Part shown: positions 24,435 through 35,991 of the stretch, one piece after another | Numbering within the stretch: position 1 is the first letter of the stretch | Layout: each line of letters starts with the position of its first letter | Origin: Fremontodendron californicum | Lineage: Eukaryota; Streptophyta; Magnoliopsida; Malvales; Malvaceae | Assembly (NCBI GenBank): GCA_030761205.1 | Contig: JAULJL010000002.1 | Span: 24,469,010-24,533,009, forward strand | Length of the DNA: 64,000 bases | Direction of reading: 5' to 3' | The notes under the pieces: generated by a model | The model's input: only the letters and a program-made list of their open reading frames with translations | What the model was told of the DNA's origin: nothing | The model's database searches: none | Program-made: the position numbers and the translations under genes

Positions 24435-25250
24435 TCTTTATGAATTCCAATGGGTTCGGGAAAATCTTCCCCTCGAGAATATTTTTGATCCAAAAGAAAA
24501 CATGCGATGAATGCATGAATATTATGAAGTATGCATGAGTTATGAATATGCAATAGAGTATCTTAAATATGAAAACTCATGAAAAATAAAGTCAACTCAA
24601 TGAAGATCACAAAAATTTCACAAAGTATAATACTAAGGCAATAAAGTTAAATGCATACTAGAACAAAGTAAGAACTTTACCATAAAAAATAAAAATAAAA
24701 AATTCACACAAAGAAAATTCCTTCATGTGTCCTACCTTGGGTTATTTTCTACACAAGGGTGAGACATGGCTCTATCCTAAGGTTGGTCACTTAAGTGTTT
24801 TATATTCTAGGCTTGGATATTTGACCAATCTAAAAAAGGTCCCCAAATTGCAACCTAACTTCATCCATAGAGGATGAGTAAGGCACCCCGATCCTCGCCC
24901 ATTACAGGCTCCAACTCGAAAAATATTCAATTTGGGTGAGAGTATTTTCCTAGCAAATACGGAGGTTATCACCTCACGAAAGCTTCTGTATTTTACACCC
25001 TGAGAGTGTTTCGCTAGTCCATGCGAGGTTATCACCTCACGAAAGCGTAGGTACTTTACCCCCTCCTAAAAGGACGAGCCCGGGTATAAGGCTTATGTTA
25101 TGAACATGCACGTGTAGTTTGTGTAAGTACATTTAATGAATAAGAATAATAAGCATGCAAAGAAATAATATAAAGATAAAGACAATATTTAAAGACCATT
25201 TATTCCAACCTAGGGTAACATATGACAAATTAATGGCTCGACTCTTTAAA
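24435..25250 (-). other. Element E leader with duplicated motif
   Basis: Non-coding leader between PBS and gag. On the minus strand two related units lie at 25075-25016 and 25000-24951, each with AAAGTACCTACG or a similar word, TTCGTGAGGTGATAACCTC and a CTAG(C/G)(A/G)AA(A)-type end, followed by TCGGGGTGCCTTACTCATCC. The C leader at 39500-39670 has the same two units and the same GGGGTGCCTTACT anchor. Conservation in non-coding leaders suggests a role such as RNA packaging or dimerisation (inference). Confidence 0.55.
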
Positions 25251-25269
25251 ATCACCAGTGGAGTCGCCA
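25251..25269 (-). other. Primer binding site of element E
   Basis: On the minus strand it reads TGGCGACTCCACTGGTGAT, 3 nt after the LTR end (GTTATGACA). It differs at only one of the first 17 positions from C's PBS and fits the 3' end of a plant tRNA-Arg, the primer used by Ogre-type elements. Confidence 0.8.
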
Positions 25270-25272
25270 AAC

Positions 25273-26332
25273 TGTCATAACGTGCCAAACGCGAATTCAG
25301 TATGCTAGATGCAAATTGTAGAGTCATCACTAATCATCTTTGTTAGGCGTGATGAGTCACTTATAAGAATCTATCCAATTCATAATAATCCTAAGCTCGA
25401 CGAATGTACATAAAAGGGTAGGTCCTAGTCTACTTTACCATAACTAAGTTCGGGAGTACGGTTACGTGTTGGGAAGGATTAGCACCCCCACAACGCCCAT
25501 CCGGGAGGACGGTGCCTAATTACTCAAATATTACCCTAGGTTTAGTCTTTAATTAAATGGTCTCTAATTTAAATATTGGAGAAATTCCAAAAATGCTTTC
25601 CACCATTCGGGACTGATTTTTGGAATCAACCTCACCTCAAGAGTCTTCAGTAGAAACCGTTCGTTCTTATGAAAAGGCTCCTTCGTCGGATTTATTAAAT
25701 ATTTTATGGAAAATGATAATTATAAATCTTAAATTAAATTATTTATTTTAAATTATTAAAATTTAAAATATTGGAAAGATTCCAAAAATACTTTCCACCA
25801 TTCGGGATTGATTTTTGAAATCCATCTCACCTCTAGAATTTTCAATAGAAACAATTCGTTCTTATGAAAATCCGTCGTTGGAATTAAATATTTTATGCAA
25901 ATTTAATTTTAAAAAGTCTAAGAATTAACAAATTGAAGATTTAAAATATTAGAAAAATTTTAGGTTACTTTGAACCATTCGGGTTAGATACCTAACAATT
26001 TTTCTCACCTAGAAATTCTTAAAAATTGACCATTCGCAATTTTCAAGATCCCATCATCGGTAAATCTCAATTTGTTTATTAGAAAATCAATTTGTGTGAA
26101 ATGAATTTCGAGAATTATATTTTAGTTTTCCTAAATTCCTTATTATAATTTATGAGAAATTTGTACTAATTAAATTAAATTGAAGATTAAGATTATTTAA
26201 CTAAGAAGTTATATCCTTAAAACAATTAAAAAAAAATCCAATTGAATGATTAAACATAATCAAATCAAAACAAAACAAAAATCATTAAAGAGAAAAAAAA
26301 AAAGAAAAACATAATATAAAAACCTGTTTTTT
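25273..26332 (-). repeat. 5' LTR (3' part) of element E
   Basis: On the minus strand it ends GGCACGTTATGACA at 25273, right before the PBS. It holds the U5 block GTGCTAATCCTTCCCAACAC near 25480 and three related ~180-bp units (about 25560-25740, 25760-25920, 25930-26090), each with CCGAATGGT and a CATAAGAACGA-type word. The upstream (LTR start) limit is unclear because another LTR end begins at 26333. Confidence 0.65.
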
Positions 26333-27290
26333 TGTTTCACTTTAATAGTTTTTTTTACCGCTAGACAATTTTTAAAATAAATATTGGGAGTCACCACCAA
26401 TCTTTTTTGGTTAGGTGTGATTGGTCACCTATGAAAACTTATCCTCTTAATAATACCTTAAAATTAATTAGGATATATTAAAATGATAATTTTTAGTCTC
26501 AAAACAAAATTAGGTTCAGGAGTACGATTACGCGTGGGGAAGGATTAGCATCCCCACGGCGCCCGTTTAAAAAAAAGGTACCAATTAATCGTGTGTTATC
26601 TTTAATCTTGAAAAAGTGATTTTAATTTTAGCATTTAATAATAATTCCCTTAGTACACTTAAAAAGAATATTTTAAAACAAATGAGAGATAATGTTTTTT
26701 TTTTTTTAATCATTTTTGAAGTAAAATAAATTACCCATGTAAAAACAATTCTCGAATCACTCTGATAGTTTTGATAATGTTTCGATAACTATTTTTACTT
26801 CAATCGTTTCGAGGAATGATTGATATTCCGACCATCCTAAGAATGGATCCGTGTTTAGGAAATTTCCTTTACTAAAAATAATTCAAAAAAACCATTTTTT
26901 ATTTGTGGAGAAATAAATAAATAAAAAGAATATAACATCTTTTTTATAATTAGTTCCGAGATAACAGATATCATTTATATAAAGTAATTCCCGAATCACT
27001 CCAATAATTTTGATAATATTTCGGTAATTAATTTTATATAAATGATTTCTGTTATCTCTGAACTAATTATAAAAAAGATGTTATATTCTTTTTATTTTTT
27101 TTTTGTTTTTTTTTAATTTCTCGAATCACACCGATACTTTCGATAATGTTTCCATAACTAGTTTTACTTGAATCGTTTCGAGGAATGATTGATATTTCGA
27201 CCATCCTGAGAATGGATCCATGTTTAGGAAATTTCCTTTAGCAAAAATAATTAAAAAAAAAACCATTTTTTATTTGTGGAGGAAAAAAAA
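26333..27290 (-). repeat. Minus-strand LTR fragment related to the right LTR of element B
   Basis: Read on the minus strand it matches 56490-57123: ATTGGTGGTGACTCCC, GATTGGTC-type words, GGGGATGCTAATCCTTCCCC and two copies of the CTCAGGATGGTCGAAATATC-type unit. Its end (26333) shows no PBS beyond it, so it is a 3' LTR, solo LTR or fragment. It abuts the leader-like segment of element B at about 27290. Confidence 0.65.
26923..27094. repeat. Large palindrome (68-bp arms) inside the LTR fragment
   Basis: The arm at 26923-26990 (AAAAAGAATATAACATCTTT onward) is the near-perfect reverse complement of 27026-27094, with a 35-bp loop containing ATAATTTTGATAATATTTCG. The related LTR at 56490-56570 has only one orientation of this segment, so an inverted duplication happened here. 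Confidence 0.75.
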
Positions 27291-27608
27291 GAGAAAAGAG
27301 GAAAAATCAGAGAGATCCGACAGCAAAAAAAAGTGAAAATCACCAAAAAACCCAAAAGCAAAAAAAAAAAAAAAGAGAAAATAAACCCAATCAGCAGCAA
27401 AAAAAAAACAAAGAAAACAAAAAAATAGGGAGAAATTTCGAACTTTGATCCTAGATCTAGGAAAATTGGGGTGGATTTGGGGAAAATTAATCCAGTATTT
27501 GGGTAGAGGAGAACTAAGAGAGTGTTTTGGTATATATTTCGGGCTCGGGAAGACCTCCGGCACGACGGCAACGACGACGACGGAGATGGCTGGGCTTGGG
27601 AGAGAAAA
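27291..27608 (+). repeat. Direct repeat S, left copy (upstream of B gag)
   Basis: From the GAGAGATCCGACAGC block to GGCTTGGGAGAGAAAA, this segment is ~85-90% like 54742-55034, judged by eye; shared words include CTAGATCTAGGAAAATTGGG and GGGAAGACCTCCGGCACGA. The two copies flank gag-pol of element B, as LTR parts would. The left copy leads into gag within about 85 bp, without PBS, so B's left end is rearranged. Confidence 0.65.
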
Positions 27609-27692
27609 TTCAATGGTTTCAAGCACAATCAGACTGACGAAAAGATCAAAGCAATCCTCTCACCAGTATAATACTAGGTTTAAATCAAAAAC

Positions 27693-29888
27693 CATGGAAA
27701 ATGAGCAAACAGCGCGAATTGAACGAATGAAAAAACTACAGAGGGAGTTGCAAGAGCAATTAGCCAGGTTCCAACTTGAAGCGAAAGAACAATTGGCCAT
27801 GTCCCAACAAGAAAAGTGAGAACAGATTCCAAGGTCACAAGAGGAATCACGTGAACAAATGGCCAAGATGATGGAAATGATGATGAGTCTGACTAGGGGA
27901 AAAGGGCAAACTGAAAGCTCAAGTGTAAGGGAATGACTCTTACCCGAGAAAGTAACGACGAAAATCCTCTATACCCACCGGGTTTTACTCCGACCCGTAC
28001 CCAAACATCGCAATGTAGGCATCCATAAGGAGAACCTCCAGTGGGAGGACAACCCTATGTTTACGTCAACACACCGGGTCCCACAAGCTAGCAAGGCTAA
28101 GGACAGCTTGCATCTAACTCAGGGACTAATCCTTCAAACCCAGTTAACGTCCCAAACTTAGATGACCCCATAGAGCAAGAAAAATTGAGGAAAGATGTGA
28201 CAGGGCATGTAGAGAACACCAGGACGGAACATAAATATGATATGCTAGAAGAGATACTCAAAGCAATAGAAGGGATGGACGTCTTCGAGAAAGTTGATGC
28301 AAGTGAACTAAGTTTGGTTCCAGATTTGATAATACCATCGAAGTTCAAGGTTCCAGAATTTGAAAAGTACGATAGGACCAAGTGCCCTTCATTTCACATC
28401 ACTATGTTCTGTCGCAAAATGGTTGGGCATACTCATAACGACAAATTATTGATCCATTATTTCCAAGATAGCCTGAAAGGATCAGCGCAAGGTGGTACAA
28501 CTAACTAGATCGTGGTCGTATTCATACTTGGACAGATCTGGCAAGAGCTTTTTTAGCCCAGTACAAGCACATGGCCGACATTGCACCTGATAGGTTATCC
28601 TTATAAAACATGGAGAAAAAGACGGGAGAAGGTTTCAAAGAATACACCTAGAAATGGAGAGATATGGATGTTCAAGTGCAACCACCTCTCACTGAACAAG
28701 AAACTACCGTGTTGTTTATCAAAACGTTGCAAGGGCCATATTATGACAGGCTGGTCGGTAATGCTACCAAAAATTTTGCCGACATGGTCATTTCTGGCGA
28801 AATGATAGAAAGCGCTATAAAAAGCGGCAAGAAAATATGCATAGTAAAGAAGAAGGAAGGAGAAGTACAGGCCATTTTTTATGAAAGTCGGCCACCACGA
28901 AATTTTACCCCTTACCCTACAAACCAACACTATAGTTACTCACCTAACCCATACCCATATCCTCCTACACAGCCCCAATACCCAATGACCTATCAACCAT
29001 CGATGCCAGTCACCATCACCCATGCCAGCGCCCATATAAACAACCCCTGCACCTGTTCCTAACCCATCCAATCTGATCAACAATGTAGGGACTAACCAAA
29101 GGGGACCCCAACAGTTTCAACAAAGACCCCCATTCGACCCCATTCCCATGACATACACCCAACTCTTCCCCAAGTTAATCCAAAACCACTTAGTAGCACT
29201 AATGTTCCTTGAACCCATGAAACCCCTATACCCAAGATGGTATGACCCAAACGTGAATTATGATTATCACGGAGGCAACCTGTGTTATTCTCTAGAAAAT
29301 TGCACTACCTTTAAACACAAGGTGCAAAACCTGATCAGGACTGGTTATTTGAACTTTACAACCAATGGAGAGCCTAACATCACTACAAATCCGTTACCCG
29401 ACCACGAGAAAGCGATAGTGAATGCAATAGTGGAAGGACAAGGGTGCCGAGTGTTGTCCCGGGTTGAGGATGTCCGGACTCATATGGGAGAAGTGCTGGA
29501 TACTATGATTAAAGTGGGGCTATATAGACCAATTAACATGGGGCGAAGAATTTCGAGGTTGGAATCAGATAGTGGATACTTCTGTAGGTATCACGGGGGC
29601 TTGGTAAGACGTACTATCGACCAATGCTCCAATTTTCAGGATAAAATTCAAGAGATAATGGATATCGGTGTAGAAGAATTCTCCATAGAACGAGAAGAAG
29701 AATCAGTGGATGTGGTGATTGAGGAAACACTAAAGGCTACTGAATTGGTGAAGCCAAAGCCATTGGTCATCTACTATGAAGAAACCCAGAACCCGCCAAT
29801 GAAAGAAACACCGAGAGTATCAAAATCGATAGTAACTATCGAAGTACCGAGCCCTTTTCCACATAGGAATGGTAAGACTGTGCCCTGA
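27693..29888 (+). pseudogene. gag: Element B gag (decayed)
   Basis: The ATG at 27693 starts MENEQTARIERMKKLQRELQ, a coiled coil; an in-frame stop follows at about residue 42. The capsid-like part is in 28185-28508 (MLEEILKAIEGMDVF, LIIPSKFKVPEFEKYDRTK) and, after a 1-base loss near 28489, in 28664-29062 (VQVQPPLTEQETTVLFIKTL; MVISGEMIESAIKSGKK). The Pro/Tyr-rich linker and two knuckle-like motifs follow (YDYHGGNLCYSLENC, degenerate; CRYHGGLVRRTIDQC). Stops and frameshifts make it a pseudogene, better preserved than A. It belongs to the gag-pro-pol series up to 54741. Confidence 0.85.
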
Positions 29889-30839
29889 AAATATGACTGT
29901 GAAGTTATATCACCAGAACCTAGTAATACTACACCAGTACTCAATGTTTCTGCAGCTGCAGTAGACATTACCGGTATTGGAGGTTTTACAAGAAGTGGGA
30001 TATGCTATACACCCGAAGCAGTAGAAAAGGTTAAAAAAGGGAAAGCTAAAATTGATGAAGAGAAGACTATCCCGGAAAATAAAGTCGAGCAAAGAAAGAA
30101 CAAGCCAGTAACAAAGGAGGAAGCTTGTGAATTCCTTAAATTTATCAAGCACAGTTAATATAGCATGGTGGAACAGTTAAAGCGCTCACCATCTCATATT
30201 TTCATCTTGGAATTGCTGACGAATTCAGAACCCCACCGAAGGGACCTCTTAAAAGTACTAAATGAGGCATACGTGGCTCATGACGTATCTGTAGAAAAGT
30301 TCGATCAAGTAGTAGGAAATGTGGCTGTCTATAATTTCATAGCTTTCAGCGATGAAGAAATCCCGCCAGAAGGGACAGGCAGTACCAAGGCTATCCATAT
30401 CGCCGCTCAATGCAAAGGCCATATTATTGCAAATGTTCTTATCGATATTGGTTCCCCACTAAATGTCATGCCTATGACTACATTGGTCAAATTGCCTATC
30501 GCCATGTCCCACATGAAGAACAGTCATATGATAGTGCGGGCATTTGATGGGACGCGTAGACAGGTGGTGGGACTGATCGATTTACCAATGCAGATTGGTC
30601 CTTGCACATTCGATATCGCCTTCCAGGTTATGGATATCATTCCCTTATACAATGTCTTGCTAGGAAAACCCTGGATTCACATGGCTGGTGCTATTCCATC
30701 CACTCTACATCAAAAGGTAAAATTCAGGGTTGAGGAACAGGTAATAATTATGAATGGAGAGGAAAACTTGATTGTATCAAAACCCTCGAGTATCCCCTAC
30801 ATAGAGGCTGCCGAAGAAGCATGGGAATGCTCTTTTTGA
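29889..30839 (+). pseudogene. PR: Element B protease domain
   Basis: Linker 29889-30164 (EACEFLKFIKHS, then a stop) leads into a clean 224-aa stretch 30165-30839: LELLTNSEPHRRDLLKVLNE, active-site loop VLIDIGSPLNVMPMTTL, VRAFDGTRRQVVG, VLLGKPWIHMAGAIPSTLHQ, ending YIEAAEEAWECSF. The catalytic Asp is kept but the usual following Asn is Ile (D-I-G-S), which may itself be an inactivating change. The length and order equal the element A protease. Confidence 0.85.
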
Positions 30840-31383
30840 CCTTTGAGTTTGTTAACGCCACATTTGTAGGAGAAGGTTCTAAGATACCTATGCCTCATTT
30901 ATCTTACGTCACTTAAAGCAGCCTTGTTCAGGTGGTTTGGAAAGGTTGTCGAGCCGGGGTCGGCCTAGGAAAGGACCTGCAGGGAATCTGAAGATGGATA
31001 AGTGTGATTGGAAAAGAAGAGAAGTTTGGTTTGGGATACAAGCCGACGAGAGAGGACAGAGAGAGAATGATAAGAGAAAGGAAAGAATAGAGGCTTGCAA
31101 GACTAAGGGGTTATGAGATAGAGACTCGAAGGATATATATCCCCACCTCTATAAGACATTTCGATCAGCGGGTTTTATTTTTCTCGATTCACCAGTTGGA
31201 ACCAAGCCTGTCATGATTTTGGAAGGAATGTTCACGGAATTCTGCATCCAGATGCTGGAACAAGAGAAAGAAAAGGGAAGTAAAATAGAGGAATAGACTA
31301 TCTACCCGTGCCCCCCAGGATTTGAATTTAAGAATTGGCATGCTATAGACTTACCAGCTGTATTTAGGTCTCTTTCTGATTAA
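30840..31383 (+). pseudogene. Element B G-patch-like segment and PR-RT linker
   Basis: One frame from 30932 to 31090 reads WKGCRAGVGLGKDLQGI, then a TGA, then KFGLGYKPTREDRERM, the same G-patch as in element A. Further on YPCPPGFEFKNWHAIDLPAV near 31302-31360 matches A's RPCPPGYKLTNW. A TAG at 31294-31296 stands where A has Trp. The segment ends at the stop near 31381, just before the intron-like spacer. Confidence 0.6.
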
Positions 31384-31585
31384 CAAACTAAGTCTTCAAA
31401 CACTTCTGCCCAATAGTGTTATGAAAGTTTCTTTTTGGGCATGGGCTCTTTTTATGAAATTATCATTTTAATGAATGACAAACATGATGCATTTTGTTTC
31501 AATCCATTTGCCACTTCTTTTTGTTCATCCTTTCTATTTGCATGTCTATATAAATATCTATATTTTTTTGCTTCCACCTTTCCAG
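31384..31585 (+). other. Element B intron-like spacer between protease and RT
   Basis: T-rich, ending in a strong acceptor context CTTCCACCTTTCCAG at 31571-31585, after which coding similarity resumes (EIDFEK). It aligns with 9009-9228 of element A. The donor is not clear. An intron here is established for Ogre elements; its use in this copy is untested. Confidence 0.5.
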
Positions 31586-32796
31586 GTCCCCTATTAATGA
31601 ATGCAAAAACAATCTCATCGATGGTTCGGAAATCGATTTTGAGAAATGTGTTGATATCAATGAAATTGTCAATGAAGAGATTGCTGAAAACTATGACTTG
31701 CCTCATGACTTGTTGAGATTGGCAGAGTCAAAAGAAAAGAAAATTATGCCTCATCAGGAGATAACGGAGTTCGTTAATCTAGGAAATGAGAGTGATAAGA
31801 AGGAAATAAAAATCAACACTTCACTTTCAGTGACAAAAAAGCAAGAATTGATAGAAGTGCTCCATGAATATGCGGATGTGTTCGCATGGTCCTATCAGGA
31901 CATGCCAAGGCTTGATACGAATATTGTGGTGCACCGTTTGCCCTTAGGGCCAGAATGCAAACAGGTGAAACAAAAGTTGAGACGAATGAAGCCTGAAATG
32001 CTCCTAAAAGTCAAAGAAGAAGTAAAAAAACAGTTTGATGCAGGATTTTTGAAAGTCGCCATGTATCCTGAATGGATGGCAAACATAGTCCCAGTCCCGA
32101 AGAAAGAAGGGAAAGTACGGATGTGTGTTGATTATCGGAACCTGAACAGAGCTAGTCCGAAATATAGTTTTCCATTACCCCATATTGATACCTTAGTGGA
32201 TAATACCACCAGGCACTCATTGTTCTCATTTATGGATGGATTTTCGGGCTACAACCAAATCAACATGGCACTAGAAGACATGGAAAAAACCACATTTGTG
32301 ACAATGTGGGGAACTTTTTGATATAAAGTTATGCCATTTGGGCTAAAGAATGCCGGTGCGACTTATCAGAGAGCAATATGACCCTCTTTCATGATATGAT
32401 GCACAAAGATGTAGATATTTGTGTCGACGATATGATCGCAAAGTCGCGTGAAGATGAAGACCATGTTGTTAATTTGAAAAAGTTGTTCGGTCGGTTAAGA
32501 AAGTTCCAGCTTAAGCTCAATCTCGCCAAATGCACGCTCGGTGTAACATTTGGCAAACTACTGGGTTTTATTGTTAATGAGAAAGGAATCGAAGTAGACC
32601 CTGACAAGATACGAGCCATCCAAAACTCATCCCCACCTCGCACACAGAAAGAAGTAAGAGGATTTCTGGGAAGATTGAATTACATTGCCCATTTTATTTC
32701 CCAACTCATTGCCAAATGTGATCCGATTTCAGACTCCTCAGGAAGCGAGACCCAGGTGAATAGGACAGAGATTTCCAAGCAGCATTCGATAAAGTG
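31586..32796 (+). pseudogene. RT: Element B reverse transcriptase (lightly decayed)
   Basis: Open stretch 31698-32321 (VFAWSYQDMP, KQKLRRMKPEM, VPKKEGKVRMCVDYRNLNRA, LFSFMDGFSGYNQINMALED) and, after a TGA at about 32319-32321 and a 1-base loss near 32370, 32378-32797 (VDDMIAKS, LLGFIVNEKGIEVDPDKI, EVRGFLGRLNYIAHF). The catalytic box reads CVDD instead of YVDD, so the first residue is changed while both Asp are kept. Frame breaks make it non-functional as one protein. Confidence 0.9.
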
Positions 32797-33290
32797 AAAG
32801 AATATCTTACCAACCCACCGGTGTTGGTACCACCCACTCCGAGAAGGTCACTCATTTTGTATTTGGTAGTACATGAGAAGTCCATGGGATGTGTATTGGG
32901 ACAGTAAGATGAGAAAAGTAAAAAAGAGCATGCCATTTACTACTTGAGTAAAAAGTTTACCGATTACAAGGCCAAATACTCGATAGTAGAAAAGATGTGT
33001 TATGCACTAGCCTGGACTGCTCGTAGGCTCCGCCAATACATGTTATATCGTACAACATTACTTATTGCTAAATTAGACCCCATTAAGTACATATTTGAGA
33101 AACCCTCGATGTCAGGAAGATTAGCAAGATGGCAGGTTCTACTCTCTGAGTATGAGATCACCTATGTCTCGCAGAAGGCCATAAAAGGGAGTGCAGAGGC
33201 CGAATTTCTGGCAGATAGAGCTACAGAAGATTACAAGCCGATAAAGTTTGACTTTCCTGATGAGGACTTGATGGTTATTTCTCGGGAAGA
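32797..33290 (+). pseudogene. RH: Element B first RNase H domain
   Basis: SMGCVLGQ followed by a TAA near 32906-32908, then a long open stretch from 32944: SKKFTDYKAKYSIVEKMCYA, LAWTARRLRQYMLYRTTLLI, LSEYEITYVSQKAIKGS. It is the gypsy-type RNase H next to RT, as in element A (10372-10910). The same open frame continues without break into the second RNase H. Confidence 0.85.
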
Positions 33291-33822
33291 TGAAAGCAGG
33301 GAATTAAAGAAGGATGTATGGAAAATGTATTTTGATGGAGCATCAAATGCTTTGGGGCATGGTATTGCAGCGGTTTTGATATCACCGGAGGGAAACTACT
33401 GCCCCATTACCGCAAGATTAACTTTCAGATACACCAATAATGTAGCAGAATATGAGGCATGTGTCATGGGACTTCAAGCGGCTATTGCAAATAAGATGGG
33501 CGAGTTAGAAGTATATGGGGATTCTGCTCTAGTTATTTGCCAGTTGAAAGGAGAATGGGAAACAAGAGATTCAAAACTGATCCTCTACCACAAGTTCATA
33601 ATGGAATTGGTTCAGCAATTGCAAAAGATCGAATTCAATTACTTTCCTCGAGAAGAAAATCAAATGGCCAATGCCCTAGCTACGTTAGCCTCAATGTTCA
33701 AAATAAATACAAGTGCTGACATCCAGCCCATCAAGATAAGTATACGAGTCGCCCGCACACTGTACATGTCGAGGAAGAGCCGGATGGGAGACCGTGGTAC
33801 CATGACGTCTTACAATACATAA
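33291..33822 (+). pseudogene. aRH: Element B second RNase H (aRH) domain
   Basis: In one frame with the first RNase H (32944-33822, 292 aa): KMYFDGASNALGHGIAAVLI (Asp), NNVAEYEACVMGLQAA (Glu), LEVYGDSALVICQLKGEWE (Asp) and FNYFPREENQMANALATLAS. All three acidic catalytic residues are visible, so the domain itself appears intact. The extra domain is diagnostic for the Tat clade. A frameshift near 33760 breaks the link to integrase. Confidence 0.85.
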
Positions 33823-34356
33823 AACATCAGAAGTACCCAGAGCACACTGCGGAAAATGACAAAAAAATTGTGAGAAGAATGGCGATGGGATTCTTCTTGG
33901 ATGAAGAAATATTGTATAAAAGAAGTAGAGATCATACACTTCTAAGGTGTGTTGAAGCGGCTGAAGCTAAAAGAATACTCGAAGAGGTTCACGAAGGAGT
34001 TTGTGGAACACATGCAAACGGCCACATGATGGCTAAGCAGATTATGAGAGCAGGTTATTACTAGATGACTACGGAAATGGATTGCATCAGGTATGTTCGA
34101 AAATGTCATAAGTGTCAGATATACGCGGATAAGCTGCACGCTTCTCCGATAGCTTTGCATGTCATAGCAACGCCTTGGCCTTTTTCTATATGGAGAATGG
34201 ATGTGATCGGGCCAATTACCCCTAAAGCCTCGAACGGACATCGCTTCATTTTGGTAGTGATCGATTACTTCACGAAATGGGTCGAAGCTGCTTCTTACGC
34301 TAGTGTGACCAAATCCGTGGTGTGTAAGTTTTTGAAAAAAGAAGTGATATGCCGAT
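33823..34356 (+). pseudogene. INT: Element B integrase, N-terminal part (split by element C)
   Basis: The zinc domain shows VHEGVCGTHANGHMMAKQIM and CHKCQIY, with a TAG at 34062-34064 at a Trp position. The core begins with MDVIGPITPKASNGHRFIL (first catalytic Asp) and FTKWVEAASYASVTKSV, Trp here intact. The frame is cut at 34356 by the start of element C's LTR. The last five bases CCGAT (34352-34356) are the target duplication; the rest of the domain is at 54051-54741. Confidence 0.9.
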
Positions 34357-35983
34357 TGTAGACACCTAATTTTGTCCGGGCCACTAAACAGGTATGTTTT
34401 CTTCCTATATTGATGTTTCCGAGTATAAAAAGACTGTTTTCATCCTGCAGGTGGTACTCCGAGACTTAGTTTAAGAGGGCGAGCACAAAAAGTCAAACTT
34501 GAAAAAAAGTCAACCCCATAAAGTCAACTACTGAAAAAGTCAACCTACTTTCAAAATCAAGATTTTAAGTTCAATTGAAAAATGGCGAAGGAATTTTGAT
34601 AATCCGAGTTCTACATTGAAAGATATGGAGTTCGGAAGTTGGGATTTGGAGATTCAATAGAAAAGAAACCCTAATTCGAGAAATTTGGGGAAAAGTGCTT
34701 AAGCGATCAAACTGGTCGAAATTGAAGGTTCCAAATGAAAGATAAGCACTGACTACGGGTAATGGAGAAGTCACTTGCAAGAAAAACCGAAAGAAAAGTC
34801 AATCCGGGAGAAAACCGAGAATTAGGGTTTTTAGTGGATTTCGGTGAAATCGGGAAGAATCACAGAAATAGCCCGACTTGGTAAGACCAAAGCCCCCAAT
34901 GGATGAGGAATGATTAAAAAGGATGGCCCAAGGCTCAGATTGAAGAAAATCTGAAAATCGGACTTGTTTTGAGCAAAACCGGGTTTCGGAGGTTAAAGGG
35001 TAAAATTGGAAAAATTTGGGAAAAATAGCAAATGGACTCCGAAAATTATGGAAAATTTGTCAATCTCATTCTTAAATCATTTGAAAGAGATTGGAGAAAG
35101 AAAATATTGATTCCGAGTTCGTTTGCAAAGTGGCCAAATCCCGGGCTTCTTATGCAATAATTCAAAAAGATAAATCCCGGAAAAATAGCAAATGGACTCC
35201 AAAAATTCTGAAATTTGGCAAATCTCATTTTTAAATTATTTGGAAGAGATTGGCGAAATAAAATCTTGATTCGGAGTTCGTTTGCAAAATGGCCAAATCC
35301 CGGGCCTCCTATGCAGTAATTCAAGCCGATAAATCCCAAAAAAAATACCAAATGAGCTCCAAACATTATGAAAACTTCCAGATCGCACTTTTTAATTATT
35401 TTTAAGAGATTGGTGAAGAAAAATCTTGATTTGGAGCTCGTTTAAAAAATGGTAAAATGTAGGGGCATAAAAGGGCATTTTTGGGAAGAAAAAATCCAAA
35501 TAAATAGCAAACGGACTCGGATAATTTTGAAAACTTCCAGAACTCAATATTTTATTATTTTGGAAGTATTAAAAAAAGAAAAATTGAATTTGGAGTCCGT
35601 TTGATATTTATTTGCATCCGGGGGGCAAAATGGTCATTTCACCCAAGCAACCGAAAAGGGCTTTTTTGGCCCTTCAAAAAAATCAGAGTTGGGCTGGAAA
35701 AGAGAAGTGCTGGCATGCCCAAGCCCAAAGAAAGGAGGAAGCTTCTAATTTTTTTTTTTTAATCAAGTGGTTAAAAATCAAGAGTTAGTTAACCATTCTC
35801 TTTGATCAAGCCATGGTGATTAAACCACATAGGTTAAGAAAGATGTCAACATTATTTTTGCATAGCTGTAATTTGAGAGGGCTGAGATGCTAATCTAAAG
35901 GTGGTAATTTCATGACTTTTCATCTTGAATTATTGGCCATTTGATGGAAATTAGGTTACACAAAAATGACAACATCTTGGAGG

Positions 35984-35991
35984 CTATATAG
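35984..35991 (+). promoter_or_regulatory. Candidate TATA box of the element C LTR
   Basis: CTATATAG in the context TTGGAGGCTATATAGCCATG, about 1.63 kb into the LTR, identical in the right LTR (50919-50926). It is the best TATA-like match I saw in the LTR and would put transcription start near 36015-36025. It is a prediction from sequence alone. Confidence 0.4.

Larger units (their letters stand above)
21262..26332 (-). mobile_element. Element E: decayed, pol-less gag-encoding LTR element (minus strand)
   Basis: Read on the minus strand, the order is LTR end (25273), 3-nt gap, PBS (25251-25269), leader, gag (24434-23257) and then 3' UTR modules (23256-21262), with no protease, RT, RNase H or integrase between gag and 3' UTR. 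The right-hand (3') end is lost at the junction with A's LTR at 21261/21262. The layout equals that of element C, but E is old and full of mutations. Whether the lack of pol is ancestral or a separate deletion cannot be settled from one copy. Confidence 0.7.

Noticed and set aside
27251..27628. Two minus-strand frames of about 120 aa
   Set aside because: Phe/Leu-rich translations of A-rich runs in segment S. Segment S is not coding on that strand in the right copy.
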